Positions 26,179 to 36,119 of a DNA stretch of 64,000 bases are shown one piece after another. Numbering within the stretch: position 1 is the first letter of the stretch; each line of letters begins with the position of its first letter. The translations under genes were made by a program, and so were the position numbers. This DNA comes from Amycolatopsis lurida (lineage in GTDB: Bacteria > Actinomycetota > Actinomycetes > Mycobacteriales > Pseudonocardiaceae): positions 6,417,501 through 6,481,500 of the forward strand of contig NZ_FNTA01000004.1 of NCBI RefSeq assembly GCF_900105055.1. Direction: 5' to 3'. The notes under the pieces were generated by a model. That model was not told the origin of the DNA, did not search any database, and saw nothing but the letters and a program-made list of their open reading frames with translations.

Positions 26179-27114
26179 TCAGGGATGCGCGGGAGCGGGT
26201 GTGGGCAAAGGCGACGCGAAATAGTCCGCGGCCACCAGCACCGGCCCGTCCTGATCGGTCGCGGGCCGGAACGACAGCACCCAGAACGAACCCTTCTTCG
26301 ACGGCACCACACCGCCGCGCGCCGCGGTCAGGTCGACGCCGTCACGGTCGGCCAGCGCACTGACGACGTCCGGGATCACCCCGCCCTGGCTGGAGATCAC
26401 CGGCGTGCCACCGTCACCGGCGATGGCCAGCAGCCGCGCGACACCGAGCACCGGGTCCGGCCAGTAGCCCTCTTCCGACAGCAGCGGCTCGTGCCGGATC
26501 TCGACCCCGAGGTCTTCGGCGAGCCCGTTCACCGTCTGGACACAGCGAAGGCGCGGCGCCGAGAGCACCCTGCCGGGCGCGTAGTGCCGCAGCAGCGAAC
26601 GCAGCGCTTCGGCCTGGCGCTGGCCCGCGTCCGACAGCGGACGCAGGTCGTCGTCGCCGTTCCACTCGTCGCGTTTACCCGCTTTGGCGTGCCGCACCAG
26701 GATCACCGTGGTGAGTTCGGGCGGCAGCGCGGAGAACTCGCGCAGCACCCGGACGTCCTCGGGCCGCGTCAGCAGTTTTTCCGCCGCCTCCGCGTCGAGC
26801 CAGCGCAACTCGTCGACTTCCTCGTTCGGCGCGAAAGCACCGGAAACGGCGTGCGCGGAGAAGTAGTCGACGGTCTTCGGCGTGCCCGCCACGGTGTATT
26901 CGGTCCGGACCAGATAGCGGCCGAGCACCGCGTCGAATCCGGTCTCCTCTTCGATCTCCCGGACCGCCGCGCCCGCGATGGTCTCGCCCGGATCCAGCTT
27001 TCCCTTCGGCAGCGACCAATCGTCGTAGCGCGGCCGGTGGACCAGCGCGACCTCGATCCGGTCCCCGCCACGACGCCAGAGGACGGCTCCCGCCGCCCGG
27101 ATGACCCCGCTCAT
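26179..27114 (-). CDS. mutT1: MutT1-like Nudix hydrolase / histidine phosphatase fusion
   Basis: Residues about 1-140 are a Nudix domain with the box [20 protein letters not shown] (G-x5-E-x7-REUxEExG). Residues about 141-311 are a histidine phosphatase domain starting [10 protein letters not shown]. This two-domain layout is that of mycobacterial MutT1, which hydrolyses 8-oxo-GTP/dGTP and diadenosine polyphosphates to limit mutation. The ATG ending at 27114 overlaps the ppk stop by four bases. MutT1 next to PPK is conserved in actinobacteria. Confidence 0.93.
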   Translation of the reverse strand: MSGVIRAAGAVLWRRGGDRIEVALVHRPRYDDWSLPKGKLDPGETIAGAAVREIEEETGFDAVLGRYLVRTEYTVAGTPKTVDYFSAHAVSGAFAPNEEVDELRWLDAEAAEKLLTRPEDVRVLREFSALPPELTTVILVRHAKAGKRDEWNGDDDLRPLSDAGQRQAEALRSLLRHYAPGRVLSAPRLRCVQTVNGLAEDLGVEIRHEPLLSEEGYWPDPVLGVARLLAIAGDGGTPVISSQGGVIPDVVSALADRDGVDLTAARGGVVPSKKGSFWVLSFRPATDQDGPVLVAADYFASPLPTPAPAHP

Positions 27115-29414
27115 CCCGCTGCCCCGTGCCGCTTCGCGAGCTCGACCTGGTGGTCGCGGACGTCGTCGCCGGAGGCGGGGGACGGGGCCCACTCGCCGGT
27201 CGAGTTCAGCACCCAGCACCGGGTCGAGGGGTGCAGCGCGGATTCGAAGATGTAGTCCAGCTGCGCCGTCAGCTTCGGATCCTTGACCCGCACCAGCGCC
27301 TCGATCCGGCGGTCCAGGTTGCGGTGCATCATGTCCGCACTGCCGATCCACCGCGTGCCGCCCGCGCGGAAGGTGAAGACGCGCGAGTGCTCCAGGAAGC
27401 GGCCGAGGATGGACCGCACGTGGATGTTCTCGCTCAGCCCCTCCACACCCGGCTTCAGCGAGCAGATCCCGCGCACCACGATGTCGACCGGCACTCCGGC
27501 CTGCGAGGCGTGGTACAGCGCGTCGATCACCTGCTCGTCGACGAGCGAGTTGCACTTGATCCGGATCCCGGCGGTCTGGCCGGCGCGGGCGAGTTCGATC
27601 TCCTCGCCGATCGCGCGCACGATGCCGCGGCGGATCCCGTGCGGCGAAGTGAGGATGTTGCGGTAGGTGTCCTGACGGGAGTACCCGGTCAGCACGTTGA
27701 ACAGATCCGTCAGGTCCGCGCCGATCGTCGGGTCGGCGGTCAGGATGCCGAGGTCCTCGTACAGGCGCGCGGTCTTCGGGTTGTAGTTGCCGGTGCCGAT
27801 GTGGCAGTAGCGGCGGATGGTCGAACCCTCCTGGCGCACCACCATCGACACCTTGCAGTGCGTCTTCAGCCCGACGAGCCCGTAGACCACGTGCACGCCC
27901 GCGCGTTCCAGCGTGCGGGCCCAGGTGATGTTGGCCTGTTCGTCGAACCGCGCCTTGATCTCGACCAGCGCGACGACCTGTTTGCCCGCCTCGGCGGCGT
28001 CGATCAGCGCGTCGACGATCGGGGAGTCGCCGGAGGTGCGGTACAGCGTCTGCTTGATCGCCAGCACCTTGTCGTCCGCGGCGGCCTGTTCGATGAACCG
28101 CTGGACGCTGGTGGAGAACGAGTCGTACGGGTGGTGCACGAGGACGTCGCCCTCGCGCAGCGTCGCGAACACCGACTTCGGCGTCTCGCGCTCACCGAAC
28201 GCCGGATGCGTGGCGGGAACGAAAGGGCGGTCCTTGAGTTCCTTCCGGTCGACCCCGGACAACTGGTGCAGACAGGTGAGATCCAGCAGACCGGGGACCT
28301 CGACGACGTCGCGCGGGTCGACCTCCAGTTCGCGCAGCAGCAGTTCGAGCATGTGCTCGCTCATGTCCTGCGCCACTTCGAGCCGCACCGGCGGGCCGAA
28401 CCGGCGCTGGGCCAGTTCGCGTTCCAGCGCCTGGAGAAGATCCTCGTCCCGGTCCTCTTCTACCTCGAAGTCCGCGTTGCGGGTGACCCGGAACGCGTGG
28501 TGCTCGGTGACCTCCATGCCGGTGAACAGCTCGCCGAGGTGGGCGGCGATCAGTTCCTCCAGCGGAAGGAACGTCGCGGTGCGGCTCTCCCGCGGCTGCT
28601 GCTCGATCCGCATCAGGCGCGGCACGTTGCTCGGTACCTTGACCCGCGCGAACCGCTCCGTGCCCGCTTCGGGGTCCCGGACGGTGATGGCCAGGTTGAG
28701 CGAAAGGCCGGAAATGTAGGGGAACGGGTGCGCGGGATCCACGGCCAGCGGTGTGAGCACCGGGAAGATCTGCTCGCTGAAGTAGTTGGAGAGCCGGAGC
28801 TGGTCGGCGCCGGTCAGGTCGTTCCAGCCGACGATGCGGATGTCCTCTTCCGCCAGCCGCGGCCGCAAGTGCAGTTCGAAGGCGTTCGTGTGCCGCTCGA
28901 CCAGGTCCTGGTTGCGTTTGGCGATGTACGCCAGCTGCTCGCGCGGGGTGAGCCCGTCCGCGCTGCGGACCGGGAGCCCGGTCTCGTCGCGGCGTTTCAG
29001 CCCGGCGACCCGCACCATGTAGAACTCGTCCAAATTGGACGCGAAGATCGCCAGGAACTTGGCGCGTTCGAGCAGCGGCTGCGACTCGTCCTCGGCCAGC
29101 GCGAGCACGCGCGCGTTGAAGTCCTGCCATGACAGCTCGCGGTTGAAGTACCGGTCGTCGGGCAGGGTTTCGACGGCCGTGGGCGCTGACGTCACCGCGG
29201 GCGGCGCGGCGGGCAGCGCGCGGAACTCCTGCGCGGGACGGCTCGCCGAACCGCCGCGGGTCGCGCGGACGGCCGTGCGGGGCGCCGGGCTGCTGTTCTT
29301 TTTCGGCCTGGCGGGTTTCGCCGTGCCGCTGTCCGGTTCCGGTTTCGCGGCGGAGGTCTTCCGCCTCCTTGCCGAGTTCGGGGTGCCGCCGTCATTTGTG
29401 CTCACGGGCTTCAT
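27111..29414 (-). CDS. ppk: Polyphosphate kinase
   Basis: The 767-residue enzyme makes inorganic polyphosphate from ATP (reversibly). Conserved PPK1 blocks are visible: [43 protein letters not shown] and the phospho-His region [14 protein letters not shown]. The first 85 residues are a Pro/Arg/Ala extension of low complexity that is common in actinobacteria. The ATG ends at 29414. It is followed by mutT1 in an overlapping operon. Confidence 0.97.
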   Translation of the reverse strand: MKPVSTNDGGTPNSARRRKTSAAKPEPDSGTAKPARPKKNSSPAPRTAVRATRGGSASRPAQEFRALPAAPPAVTSAPTAVETLPDDRYFNRELSWQDFNARVLALAEDESQPLLERAKFLAIFASNLDEFYMVRVAGLKRRDETGLPVRSADGLTPREQLAYIAKRNQDLVERHTNAFELHLRPRLAEEDIRIVGWNDLTGADQLRLSNYFSEQIFPVLTPLAVDPAHPFPYISGLSLNLAITVRDPEAGTERFARVKVPSNVPRLMRIEQQPRESRTATFLPLEELIAAHLGELFTGMEVTEHHAFRVTRNADFEVEEDRDEDLLQALERELAQRRFGPPVRLEVAQDMSEHMLELLLRELEVDPRDVVEVPGLLDLTCLHQLSGVDRKELKDRPFVPATHPAFGERETPKSVFATLREGDVLVHHPYDSFSTSVQRFIEQAAADDKVLAIKQTLYRTSGDSPIVDALIDAAEAGKQVVALVEIKARFDEQANITWARTLERAGVHVVYGLVGLKTHCKVSMVVRQEGSTIRRYCHIGTGNYNPKTARLYEDLGILTADPTIGADLTDLFNVLTGYSRQDTYRNILTSPHGIRRGIVRAIGEEIELARAGQTAGIRIKCNSLVDEQVIDALYHASQAGVPVDIVVRGICSLKPGVEGLSENIHVRSILGRFLEHSRVFTFRAGGTRWIGSADMMHRNLDRRIEALVRVKDPKLTAQLDYIFESALHPSTRCWVLNSTGEWAPSPASGDDVRDHQVELAKRHGAAG

Positions 29415-29472
29415 TGTTCACCACTCGGGGCGATTATGTGCGCCGCGCGCGGGTCGCCAGGGTGAACTCTCG

Positions 29473-30108
29473 TCACATCGCCACGCAGGGTGTTCCCAAC
29501 AGCGTTGAAGTGCGCTTTCCGGCGCCCAGGGTGCGAACGTGAGCGAGATCATCCGCGGTGTCCACGTCGGCCCTGAGCGATTCCGCGGCGATCGTGAGCG
29601 GGGTCGCACCGGACGCGGTGTGCGCCCGCGCGGAACCGGCGCCGAACCGGGGCGCCAGCGCGCGGCCCGCCCCCGCGAGCAACAGGGTCGTGCCCGTTCC
29701 CTGCCGGTCCGCGACGAACGCCCGCTTTCCGGCGGCTTCGGCGAGGGCGGCGGTGAGGTCCTCGGTCCGCAGCGCGGGCAGGTCGGCCTGCAGCGCGCCG
29801 ACGAGACCGGAGGGCGTGTCCCGGCGCAGCAGCTCTTCGCCGTGGCGCAGGGCCGCGTTCAATCCGCCACGCGACGGTTCGGTGACGATCTCGACGCCCA
29901 GCTCGGTGAGTTCCGCCACCGCCGCCGGGTCGGCGGCGACCACCAGCACCCGCCGGACCCCGTCCGCCGAGATCGCCGCGGACAGCGTGTCGTAGGCCAG
30001 CGCCAGCACCAGTTCGGCGTGCCGCTCGGGCACGACCGCGCCGCGAAGCCGCGACTTGCCCTCCGCCGGGCGTTTCATCGGCACGATCAGGTCCACATCC
30101 ACATCCAC
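29473..30108 (-). CDS. cofC: Phosphoenolpyruvate/2-phospholactate guanylyltransferase (F420 synthesis)
   Basis: The 211-residue protein has a nucleotidyltransferase fold: N-terminal DLIVPMKRPAEGKSRLRG, then VLVVAADP, LQADLPAL, and C-terminal DVDTADDLAHV. These match the CofC/FbiD family, which makes the activated lactyl/enolpyruvyl-diphospho-guanosine for coenzyme F420. The start region codes Asp/Val repeats (ATGGATGTG), and GTG codons just inside are possible starts. It is divergent from plsC and adjacent to ppk, as in other actinobacteria. Confidence 0.9.
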   Translation of the reverse strand: MDVDVDLIVPMKRPAEGKSRLRGAVVPERHAELVLALAYDTLSAAISADGVRRVLVVAADPAAVAELTELGVEIVTEPSRGGLNAALRHGEELLRRDTPSGLVGALQADLPALRTEDLTAALAEAAGKRAFVADRQGTGTTLLLAGAGRALAPRFGAGSARAHTASGATPLTIAAESLRADVDTADDLAHVRTLGAGKRTSTLLGTPCVAM

Positions 30109-30204
30109 ATCTCACTTCTTACCCGACCCTCCCTGGACCGCGCTCGGATGCGCGCGGCAGGATCAGTGGCCTGGGACGACACGTGTGACTTCGAGGAGGA
30201 CGAA

Positions 30205-30909
30205 TTGGCCCGGCGTGAGAAGGGCGGCATCTGGGTGGGCATCGCCGCCGCACTGTTCTACCCGGCGACGGCCATCGGCAAGCGGGTCTACCGCAACGCC
30301 GAGCGGATCCCCCGCGAAGGCGGCGCGCTGCTCCTGCTCAACCACGTGTCCCACATGGACCCGGCGGTGGACGCGGTCTTCGTGCACCGCCAGAAGCGGG
30401 TGCCGCGGTTCCTCGGCAAGGAGAGCCTGACCAGGACACCGCTCTTCGGCAAGGTCTTCGTCGGCGCCGGCCAGATCCCGGTCTCGCGCGGTTCGGCCGC
30501 CGCCGGCGACAGCCTCAAGGCCGCCCACCAGGCGTTGCGGGACGGCAAGGTCGTCGTGATCTATCCGGAGGGGACGATCAGCAAGGATCCGGACGGCTGG
30601 CCGAAGAAGCCGTTCACCGGTGCCGCGCGGCTGGCGCTGGAGACCGACGTGCCGGTGATCCCGATCGCGCGCTGGGGCACGAACCACATCTTCAACGGCT
30701 ACACGAAGAAGTTCACGCCCTTCCCGCGCAAGACGATCACGCACCTGGTCGGCGAGCCGCTGGATCTTTCCGCCTACAAGAACGGTTCGACCCGCAGCGC
30801 GTCCAAGCTGCGCGAGGTCACCGAGCTGATGATGACCGAGATCACCGCCCTGCTCGCGGAGATCCGCCAGGAGGAACCGCCCGCGAAGAAACCGGAGGAC
30901 GACGCCTGA
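30205..30909 (+). CDS. plsC: 1-acyl-sn-glycerol-3-phosphate acyltransferase family
   Basis: The product has 234 residues from a TTG at 30205, chosen because GAGGAGG lies just five bases upstream and the protein then starts [13 protein letters not shown] 30148 is a weaker alternative. The acyltransferase motif is NHVSHMD (H-x4-D), with FLGKESL, PVSRGS and YPEGTIS following. It transfers an acyl group in membrane phospholipid synthesis. It overlaps gpsA by one base (TGATG), linking acylation with glycerol-3-phosphate supply. Confidence 0.92.
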   Translation: MARREKGGIWVGIAAALFYPATAIGKRVYRNAERIPREGGALLLLNHVSHMDPAVDAVFVHRQKRVPRFLGKESLTRTPLFGKVFVGAGQIPVSRGSAAAGDSLKAAHQALRDGKVVVIYPEGTISKDPDGWPKKPFTGAARLALETDVPVIPIARWGTNHIFNGYTKKFTPFPRKTITHLVGEPLDLSAYKNGSTRSASKLREVTELMMTEITALLAEIRQEEPPAKKPEDDA

Positions 30910-31922
30910 TGGCCGAGGTCCAGCGGGTGACCGTGCTCGGCGCCGGATCGTGGGGGACGGCGTTCGCGAAGGTGCTCGGCGACGCCGGGCGGGACGTGAC
31001 CATCTGGGCCCGGCGGCCCGAGGTCGCGGCCGACATCCGGGAACGGCATCGCAATTCGTCCTATTTGCCCGATATCGACCTGCCGGAGCGCATCACCGCG
31101 ACGGCGGACCCGGCCGAGGCCCTCGACGGCGCGCAGGCCGTGGTGCTCGCGGTGCCGAGCCAGACGTTGCGGACCAATCTGTCGGAGTGGTCCGGTCTGC
31201 TGCCGTCCGACGCGATCCTGGTGAGCCTCGCGAAGGGTGTCGAGCTGGGCACGCTCAAGCGGATGAGCGAGGTGATCGCCGAGATCGCCCGCGTCGACGC
31301 CGGGCAGATCGTGGTCGTATCCGGGCCGAACCTGGCGAAGGAGATCGCACTGGGGCAGCCGGCGGCGGCGGTGCTGGCCTGCACCGACCACGACAACGCC
31401 AAAGCGATCCAGCAGGCGAGCTTCAACCAGTACTTCCGGCCGTACACCAACACCGACGTCGTCGGCTGCGAGCTGGGCGGGGCGTGCAAGAACGTCATCG
31501 CGCTCAGCTGCGGGATGGCGGCCGGGCTCGGGCTCGGCGCGAACACCGTGGCCACCCTGATCACCCGCGGGCTGGCCGAGATGGCCCGCCTCGGCGCGAA
31601 ACTGGGCGCCGACCCGCTGACCTTCGCCGGGCTCGCCGGCGTCGGCGACCTGGTGGCGACCTGCTCGTCGCCGTTGTCGCGGAACCGGACCTTCGGCGAG
31701 CGGCTCGGCCGGGGCGAGACGCTGGAGCAGGCGCTCGCGGCCACCGGCGGTCAGGTCGCCGAGGGCGTCAAATCGTGCACGTCGATCCGGGAACTCGCGA
31801 TGGGGCTCGGTGTCGACATGCCGATCACCGACGCGATGCACCGCGTGTGCCATGAAGGGGTCGACCCGCGGCGCGCGGGAGCCGAGCTGCTCGGACGTTC
31901 GCAGAAGCACGAGTGGTCCTGA
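30909..31922 (+). CDS. gpsA: Glycerol-3-phosphate dehydrogenase [NAD(P)+]
   Basis: The 337-residue enzyme reduces dihydroxyacetone phosphate to glycerol-3-phosphate for phospholipids. The Rossmann motif is [14 protein letters not shown]; substrate and catalytic blocks include [23 protein letters not shown] and SRNRTFG. Length is usual. It is translationally coupled to plsC. Confidence 0.97.
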   Translation: MAEVQRVTVLGAGSWGTAFAKVLGDAGRDVTIWARRPEVAADIRERHRNSSYLPDIDLPERITATADPAEALDGAQAVVLAVPSQTLRTNLSEWSGLLPSDAILVSLAKGVELGTLKRMSEVIAEIARVDAGQIVVVSGPNLAKEIALGQPAAAVLACTDHDNAKAIQQASFNQYFRPYTNTDVVGCELGGACKNVIALSCGMAAGLGLGANTVATLITRGLAEMARLGAKLGADPLTFAGLAGVGDLVATCSSPLSRNRTFGERLGRGETLEQALAATGGQVAEGVKSCTSIRELAMGLGVDMPITDAMHRVCHEGVDPRRAGAELLGRSQKHEWS

Positions 31923-31979
31923 CCGGTCCACGGTATGGGATGGGTTGACCGCCGGGCTCCGTGCTGGTTCGCTGAGCGC

Positions 31980-32063
31980 ATGTTCGCACGTGGGATGACT
32001 GTGTCGCGGGGCCTCTCCGGTCTTGGCGCCGTCTCGTGTGCGTCGTGTCGCTGTTGTCGGTGA
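31980..32063 (+). CDS. Cys-codon-rich leader peptide upstream of cysteine dioxygenase
   Basis: A short frame starting at ATG 31980 (or in-frame ATG 31995, 22 residues) ends with SCASCRCCR and a TGA at 32061-32063. Four Cys codons fall within the last eight sense codons, which is very unlikely by chance. TTGACC at 31945-31950 with a weak TTCGCT 17 bases on (31968-31973) would put transcription start near 31980, making the frame leaderless. Mycobacteria use such poly-Cys short ORFs as cysteine-responsive attenuators. Inside the frame GGGGCCTC (32008-32015) can pair with GAGG-A-CCCC (32103-32111) over the ribosome site of the next gene. Confidence 0.7.
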   Translation: MFARGMTVSRGLSGLGAVSCASCRCCR

Positions 32064-32114
32064 ACTCAGCCCCGGCCCAGCTCGACACCCACTTCCTTCT
32101 GCGAGGACCCCTTC

Positions 32115-32594
32115 ATGTTCGCCGTCCCGGACAACACGCTCGTCATTCCCGAAAACCCCGCCCTGCGCCACCCGGTGCGCGTCGCGCTCGAATTCGCCGC
32201 GGACCGTGACCGCTGGCGGCACCTGCTGCGTTACGACCCCGAGGAGCGTTTCTCCGCGCTCGTCGACGCGGACGAACTGCAGGAGATCTGGCTCATGAGC
32301 TGGCTTCCCGGTCAGCGCACCGACCTGCACGACCACGAATTCGCCGCGGGCGCGTTCACCGTGGTCAGCGGGAAGCTGAGCGAGACCGTCGCCCGGCGCG
32401 CCGTCGACGGCCGGGCCGTGACCGAGCTGCACTCGCTGTCCGAAGGCCAGTCTCGCGTCTTCGGCCCCGGCTACGTCCACGAAGTGCGCAACGACGGCCC
32501 GGATCCCGCCGTCAGCGTGCACGTCTACCGGCACCGGCCCCGCGCGATGCGGCCGTATCACCTGGACCCCGTCTCGGGCCCGGTCCGGGACTGA
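32115..32594 (+). CDS. Cysteine dioxygenase family protein
   Basis: The 159-residue cupin oxidises cysteine to cysteine sulfinate, the first step of cysteine breakdown. Iron ligands are H72 and H74 in DLHDHEF and H122 in YVHEV; the strand after the first pair (AAGAFTVVSG) is typical of bacterial enzymes. GCGAGGA precedes the ATG at 32115. A Cys-rich leader peptide lies just upstream, so expression is probably tuned by Cys-tRNA or cysteine supply. Confidence 0.9.
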   Translation: MFAVPDNTLVIPENPALRHPVRVALEFAADRDRWRHLLRYDPEERFSALVDADELQEIWLMSWLPGQRTDLHDHEFAAGAFTVVSGKLSETVARRAVDGRAVTELHSLSEGQSRVFGPGYVHEVRNDGPDPAVSVHVYRHRPRAMRPYHLDPVSGPVRD

Positions 32595-32625
32595 CACCTC
32601 CCGCATTCAGAGGACGAAACGCGGC

Positions 32626-33639
32626 CTAGGCGAGGTCGCCCCGGAGCCGGAATTCGGCCTCGACGCGGTCTCGCGAAGCGCCGGTGGCGAGCAGGGTGTG
32701 CAGCAGGAGCCGGGATTTGCGCGGGTCCAGCCAGCCCGCCATCGTCGCGCCCATCGCGATCAGATCCGATTCGGACCCGCGGAAGCCGTAGGTGCCGCGG
32801 AACGTCGGCCCGGCGCCGGTGCGGCCGGCGACCACGATCGGCACCTCCGGCAGGACCCGCTCGATCACTTCGGCGGACCCCGCCGAAACGTGCCCGGCGC
32901 CGTTCGCGGCGAGCACCACACCCTTCACCCCGGCCTTGACCAGCGTTTCCAGGAGCTCGCCGGTGTCCTCGACACCGCTCTCGACGATCGGCACCAGCCC
33001 GGAGAAGTCCGCGTTCGCCAAGGGCAACGCCGCCGGGCGGGCGGCGGCCGGGTGGAAGTAGTGCACCAAGCCTTCGCTGAGCAGCGCGAGCGGTCCGGCG
33101 GGATTCGACGAGAACGCCTCGACATGGCTCGAATGCGTTTTGCGCACCCAGCGCGCGGCGTGGACGTCGTCGTTGAACGCGACCAGCGAGCCGCGGCCCC
33201 GGCTGCGGGGATCGGCGGCGACGGTCAGCGCGGCCAGCAGGTTTCCCGCACCGTCGGGGCTGGGCAGGCTGGGATTGCGCATCGCGCCGGTGATCACGAT
33301 CGGCGCCTCGGAAGCCCACGTCAATTCGAAGAAGTACGCGGTCTCTTCGAGCGTGTCCGTGCCTTGGACCACGACGACACCTTCAGCGCCTTCGTCGACT
33401 GCCCTGGCCGCCCAATCCCGTGTCCTGATCAGGGTCGCGAAATCCATCGAGGCGCTGGAAATCCCCGCGAGCGTCTCCGCGCGGACGTCCATCTCGAGGT
33501 TCTCGCCCAGGTCGCCGAGCAGGTCGGCGGCGGTGAGCCGGGGGACGGCGTGGTCTTCACCGTCGCCGGGGACCATCGAGATGGTGCCGCCCAAGGCGGC
33601 GACGGCGACAAGGGGCCGTTTCTCAGGAGAGACGCTCAT
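32626..33639 (-). CDS. L-asparaginase family protein
   Basis: The 337-residue protein has both asparaginase threonine motifs: ALGGTISM near the N-terminus, with the nucleophile Thr, and QGTDTLEETAYF with the second Thr-Asp pair. No signal peptide is seen, so it is probably cytosolic. It hydrolyses asparagine to aspartate and ammonia. It is convergent with the cysteine dioxygenase gene and separated from the methyltransferase gene by a long palindrome. Confidence 0.92.
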   Translation of the reverse strand: MSVSPEKRPLVAVAALGGTISMVPGDGEDHAVPRLTAADLLGDLGENLEMDVRAETLAGISSASMDFATLIRTRDWAARAVDEGAEGVVVVQGTDTLEETAYFFELTWASEAPIVITGAMRNPSLPSPDGAGNLLAALTVAADPRSRGRGSLVAFNDDVHAARWVRKTHSSHVEAFSSNPAGPLALLSEGLVHYFHPAAARPAALPLANADFSGLVPIVESGVEDTGELLETLVKAGVKGVVLAANGAGHVSAGSAEVIERVLPEVPIVVAGRTGAGPTFRGTYGFRGSESDLIAMGATMAGWLDPRKSRLLLHTLLATGASRDRVEAEFRLRGDLA

Positions 33640-33658
33640 GAGGACATTCTTCCAAAGA

Positions 33659-33704
33659 CTCGTGAGTGGTAAGGACGGTTCTAACCGTCCTTACCACTCA
33701 CGAG
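33659..33704. repeat. Long intergenic palindrome, family C copy 1
   Basis: Perfect 22-base arms (33659-33680 and 33683-33704) start CTCGTGAGTGGTAAGGACGG and have a two-base loop. The sequence is almost identical to the one at 39725-39770. It lies ten bases past the methyltransferase stop on the minus strand, in the position of a terminator. Confidence 0.92.
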
Positions 33705-33713
33705 ACCCGACGC

Positions 33714-34538
33714 TCAGGCCCGCTTCACGGCTTCGATCGTGAAACTGGCCGCCAGCCGCCGCGGCTCCTCCGTCAGCCGCCATTCCTCGGTCGCCTCGTT
33801 CAGGGTCATGAACCCGGGGAGCGCATTCCACGGCACGCTGTCGTGCTCCACCAGCCGCGTCAGGGTCAGCCCCGCGTCGAGCAGCGAAGTGACGATCTCG
33901 CCGAGCCCGTGGTTCCATTCGTGCGTCCGGTTGTGCTGGAACGAAACGTCGGTGTCCACATAGGTCCCCGGTTCGTCGAACACCAGCGGTTCGGCCTGCT
34001 CGAAGTACGGGTAGCGCGGCGTGATGACCGGCTGCGTCTCGTCGAGGGTGCCCAGCATCGGGTGCATGTCCCGGATGAACAGCCGTCCGCCCGGCTTCAG
34101 CAACTTCCCGACGACCTGTCCCCAGCGGGCGATGTCCGGCAGCCAGCAGATCGCGCCGATCCCCGTGTAGACGAGGTCGAATTCCCCCGCGCCCAGCACG
34201 TCGGCGGCACTGTACACATCGGACTCGTGGTAGTCGATCTCCGCGCCGGTCTCGGCGGCCAGCCCTCGCGCGATCTCCAGCGCGGGCGCGGAAAAGTCGA
34301 GGCCGGTCATCCGTGCGCCGAGGCGGGACAGCGAAAGCGTGTCCGTGCCGATATGGCACTGCAGGTGCACTCCCCGGGCGTCGGAGACGTCGCCGAGCAG
34401 CGGCCGGTCGAAGGTGACCACGCCGCTGAGGTGTGCCGGGTCCGCGACGAACTTCTTGTAGCCGTAGTCCGCCGAAGCGGCGTGTGCCGGAGCGCGTTCG
34501 TCCCAGTTCGCCCGGTTGACGGTCAGGTAGTCCGTCAT
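33714..34538 (-). CDS. Class I SAM-dependent methyltransferase
   Basis: The product has 274 residues from the ATG ending at 34538, which overlaps the stop of the VOC gene by four bases. The SAM-binding region is GVHLQCHIGTDTLSLSRLGA with the acidic strand end TGLDFS, followed by YTGIGAICWLPD and LKPGGRLFIRD. The C-terminal half is an added substrate domain (VSFQHNRTHEWNHGLGE). The substrate is unknown. Coupling to a VOC/glyoxalase-like protein suggests a small-molecule pathway. Confidence 0.88.
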   Translation of the reverse strand: MTDYLTVNRANWDERAPAHAASADYGYKKFVADPAHLSGVVTFDRPLLGDVSDARGVHLQCHIGTDTLSLSRLGARMTGLDFSAPALEIARGLAAETGAEIDYHESDVYSAADVLGAGEFDLVYTGIGAICWLPDIARWGQVVGKLLKPGGRLFIRDMHPMLGTLDETQPVITPRYPYFEQAEPLVFDEPGTYVDTDVSFQHNRTHEWNHGLGEIVTSLLDAGLTLTRLVEHDSVPWNALPGFMTLNEATEEWRLTEEPRRLAASFTIEAVKRA

Positions 34539-34915
34539 GCGGTGGCGGCCTTCTCGGCGGCGCTGCGCAGCACACAGAATTCGTTGCCCTCGGGGTCGGC
34601 GAGGACCGCCCAGCCGGTGCCGTCCGGGTTGCGCCGGTCGTGCAGGAGGGTCGCGCCGAGCTTCAGCAGGCGCTCCACCTCCTCGTCGCGCGGGATGTCC
34701 GGCGTGAGGCAGAGATGCATCCGGTTCTTCAACGTCTTCGGCTCCGGGACCTGCCCGAAGAACAGTGTGACTCCGTTGTCCATCTCGATGATCGCTTCGG
34801 GATCGCCCGGCACGTCGTCGTCGGCCATCGGTTTGCCGACGACGCCGCTCCAGAACCGGCCCAGTTCGTAGGCGTCGGCGCAGTCGAAGAAGAAGTTCTG
34901 TACGACAGAGGTCAT
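34535..34915 (-). CDS. VOC (glyoxalase-like) family protein
   Basis: The 126-residue single-module VOC protein has the usual pattern DCADAYELGRFW at the N-terminus and VLADPEGNEFCVL at the C-terminus. Such proteins bind metal or small ligands and act as resistance proteins, isomerases or dioxygenases; the activity cannot be told from sequence. It is translationally coupled with the methyltransferase downstream. Confidence 0.85.
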   Translation of the reverse strand: MTSVVQNFFFDCADAYELGRFWSGVVGKPMADDDVPGDPEAIIEMDNGVTLFFGQVPEPKTLKNRMHLCLTPDIPRDEEVERLLKLGATLLHDRRNPDGTGWAVLADPEGNEFCVLRSAAEKAATA

Positions 34916-34957
34916 GACGCCGCAGTCTGCCTGAGCGCGCGAAGCCCGGCCAACGGT

Positions 34958-35695
34958 TTAAGCGAGCCGCAGCCCAGGCGACCGGTGCACCTGCCGTTCC
35001 GCGTCGATGACCAGCACCTGGCAGCCCGGTTGCGAGGCGACCCAGGCGATCCCCTCGGTCCCCATCGCGAAAGCGGCCGTGGCGAGGGAATCCGCGGTGA
35101 CAAGGTCGTCGGCCACGACCGTGACGCTCAGCAGACCGACGGGCGGGCGCCCGGTCCTGCCGTCCAGGATGTGCGCGCCGCGTTCGTATTCCGCCGAGGT
35201 CGCGACCGCGCCACCGGACGATTCGACCACGGCGCAGATCGCGTCGGGGCGCTCGGGATGCCGGATACCGACCCGCCAGGCACGGCCGGGTTCCGGTTCG
35301 CCGGAGGTGACCACGTCCCCGCCGGCGTTGAGACAGAACACGTCCAAGCCCTCGGCCAGCAACAGGGACGCCGCCCGCTGCACCGCCCAGCCCTTCACCA
35401 CCGCGTTCGGATCGAGCCGCCTCCCGGGGAGCCGGGCGGTGAACGCCCCGCCGGACAACCGTTCGTAGTGATCGCACAGCGACAGAACTTCCAGGAGGTC
35501 GTCGCTCAGCTCCGAAGGCGCGAGTTCGCCGCGGTCGTAACGACACACCTCACTGCCGGCCTTGAACGGGCTGAACCGCGCGTCGACCTCCCGCAGCCAG
35601 CCGAAGACGCCCTCGATCGCGTGGTCGACGAGGTCACCGCCCGCCCGGACGTCGACCGAAACCGGCAGCCCCATCACCTGTTCGACGCGGTTCAC
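34958..35695 (-). CDS. apbE: FAD:protein FMN transferase (ApbE)
   Basis: The 245-residue enzyme attaches FMN to a Thr of target proteins. Conserved ApbE blocks are present: DARFSPF near the start, AVVKGWAVQRA, CLNAGGDVV, and the Mg-binding region near VTADSLATAAFAMG. It overlaps the start of the FMN-bind gene upstream (stop/start within four bases), and that protein carries the flavinylation site, so the substrate is probably its neighbour. It has no signal peptide, unlike Gram-negative ApbE lipoproteins. Confidence 0.93.
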   Translation of the reverse strand: MNRVEQVMGLPVSVDVRAGGDLVDHAIEGVFGWLREVDARFSPFKAGSEVCRYDRGELAPSELSDDLLEVLSLCDHYERLSGGAFTARLPGRRLDPNAVVKGWAVQRAASLLLAEGLDVFCLNAGGDVVTSGEPEPGRAWRVGIRHPERPDAICAVVESSGGAVATSAEYERGAHILDGRTGRPPVGLLSVTVVADDLVTADSLATAAFAMGTEGIAWVASQPGCQVLVIDAERQVHRSPGLRLA

Positions 35696-36102
35696 CTGGC
35701 GTCCAGCGCCGCCTGCAGCGATTTGACGTACGACTCGCTCGTCGACGTGGCCCCGGAGACGGTGTCGATGTCGGCGCTCTGCGCGGTCAGCGTCTCCTCC
35801 TGCAGGATCGGGATCGCGGCGACCCCGCGGCCGCTGGTCGGCCGTTGCAGCAGGCGGACTTCCGAGATCCGGTCCTCGGCCGAGAGCACCAGCCGAACCT
35901 GGACGGTGCCGTACCGGTTGCTCTCCACCGAACCGTCGATGGTGCGTTCGGCGCCTTCGGACGCTCCACCGTCCGAAATGGACGTGTTCGGCGCCGCGAC
36001 CGCGACGGTTTCCGAGCCGAGCGGGCCCGGTTCGTACAGCCAGACACCGAGGAAGCCGATGGCCGAAAGGGCGACCGTGGCGGCGACGATGGTCTTCTTC
36101 AT
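35692..36102 (-). CDS. FMN-binding domain protein, flavinylation target
   Basis: The 136-residue protein has an N-terminal signal anchor (IVAATVALSAIGFLGVWLY) and an extracytoplasmic FMN_bind domain. The motif SGATSTS near the C-terminus carries the acceptor Thr (T119) for covalent FMN. It should carry electrons outside the membrane, fed by the adjacent ferric-reductase-like protein, and is flavinylated by the co-encoded ApbE. Confidence 0.92.
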   Translation of the reverse strand: MKKTIVAATVALSAIGFLGVWLYEPGPLGSETVAVAAPNTSISDGGASEGAERTIDGSVESNRYGTVQVRLVLSAEDRISEVRLLQRPTSGRGVAAIPILQEETLTAQSADIDTVSGATSTSESYVKSLQAALDAR

Positions 36103-36119
36103 GATCGGGACTCCCTGAA

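Noticed and set aside
27126-29132. 668-codon open frame on the plus strand opposite ppk
   Set aside because: It is antisense to an unmistakable polyphosphate kinase.
34539-35546. Upstream extension of the methyltransferase frame to 610 residues
   Set aside because: The extension overlaps the VOC and ApbE genes, which have intact family motifs; the ATGA overlap at 34535-34538 marks the true start.
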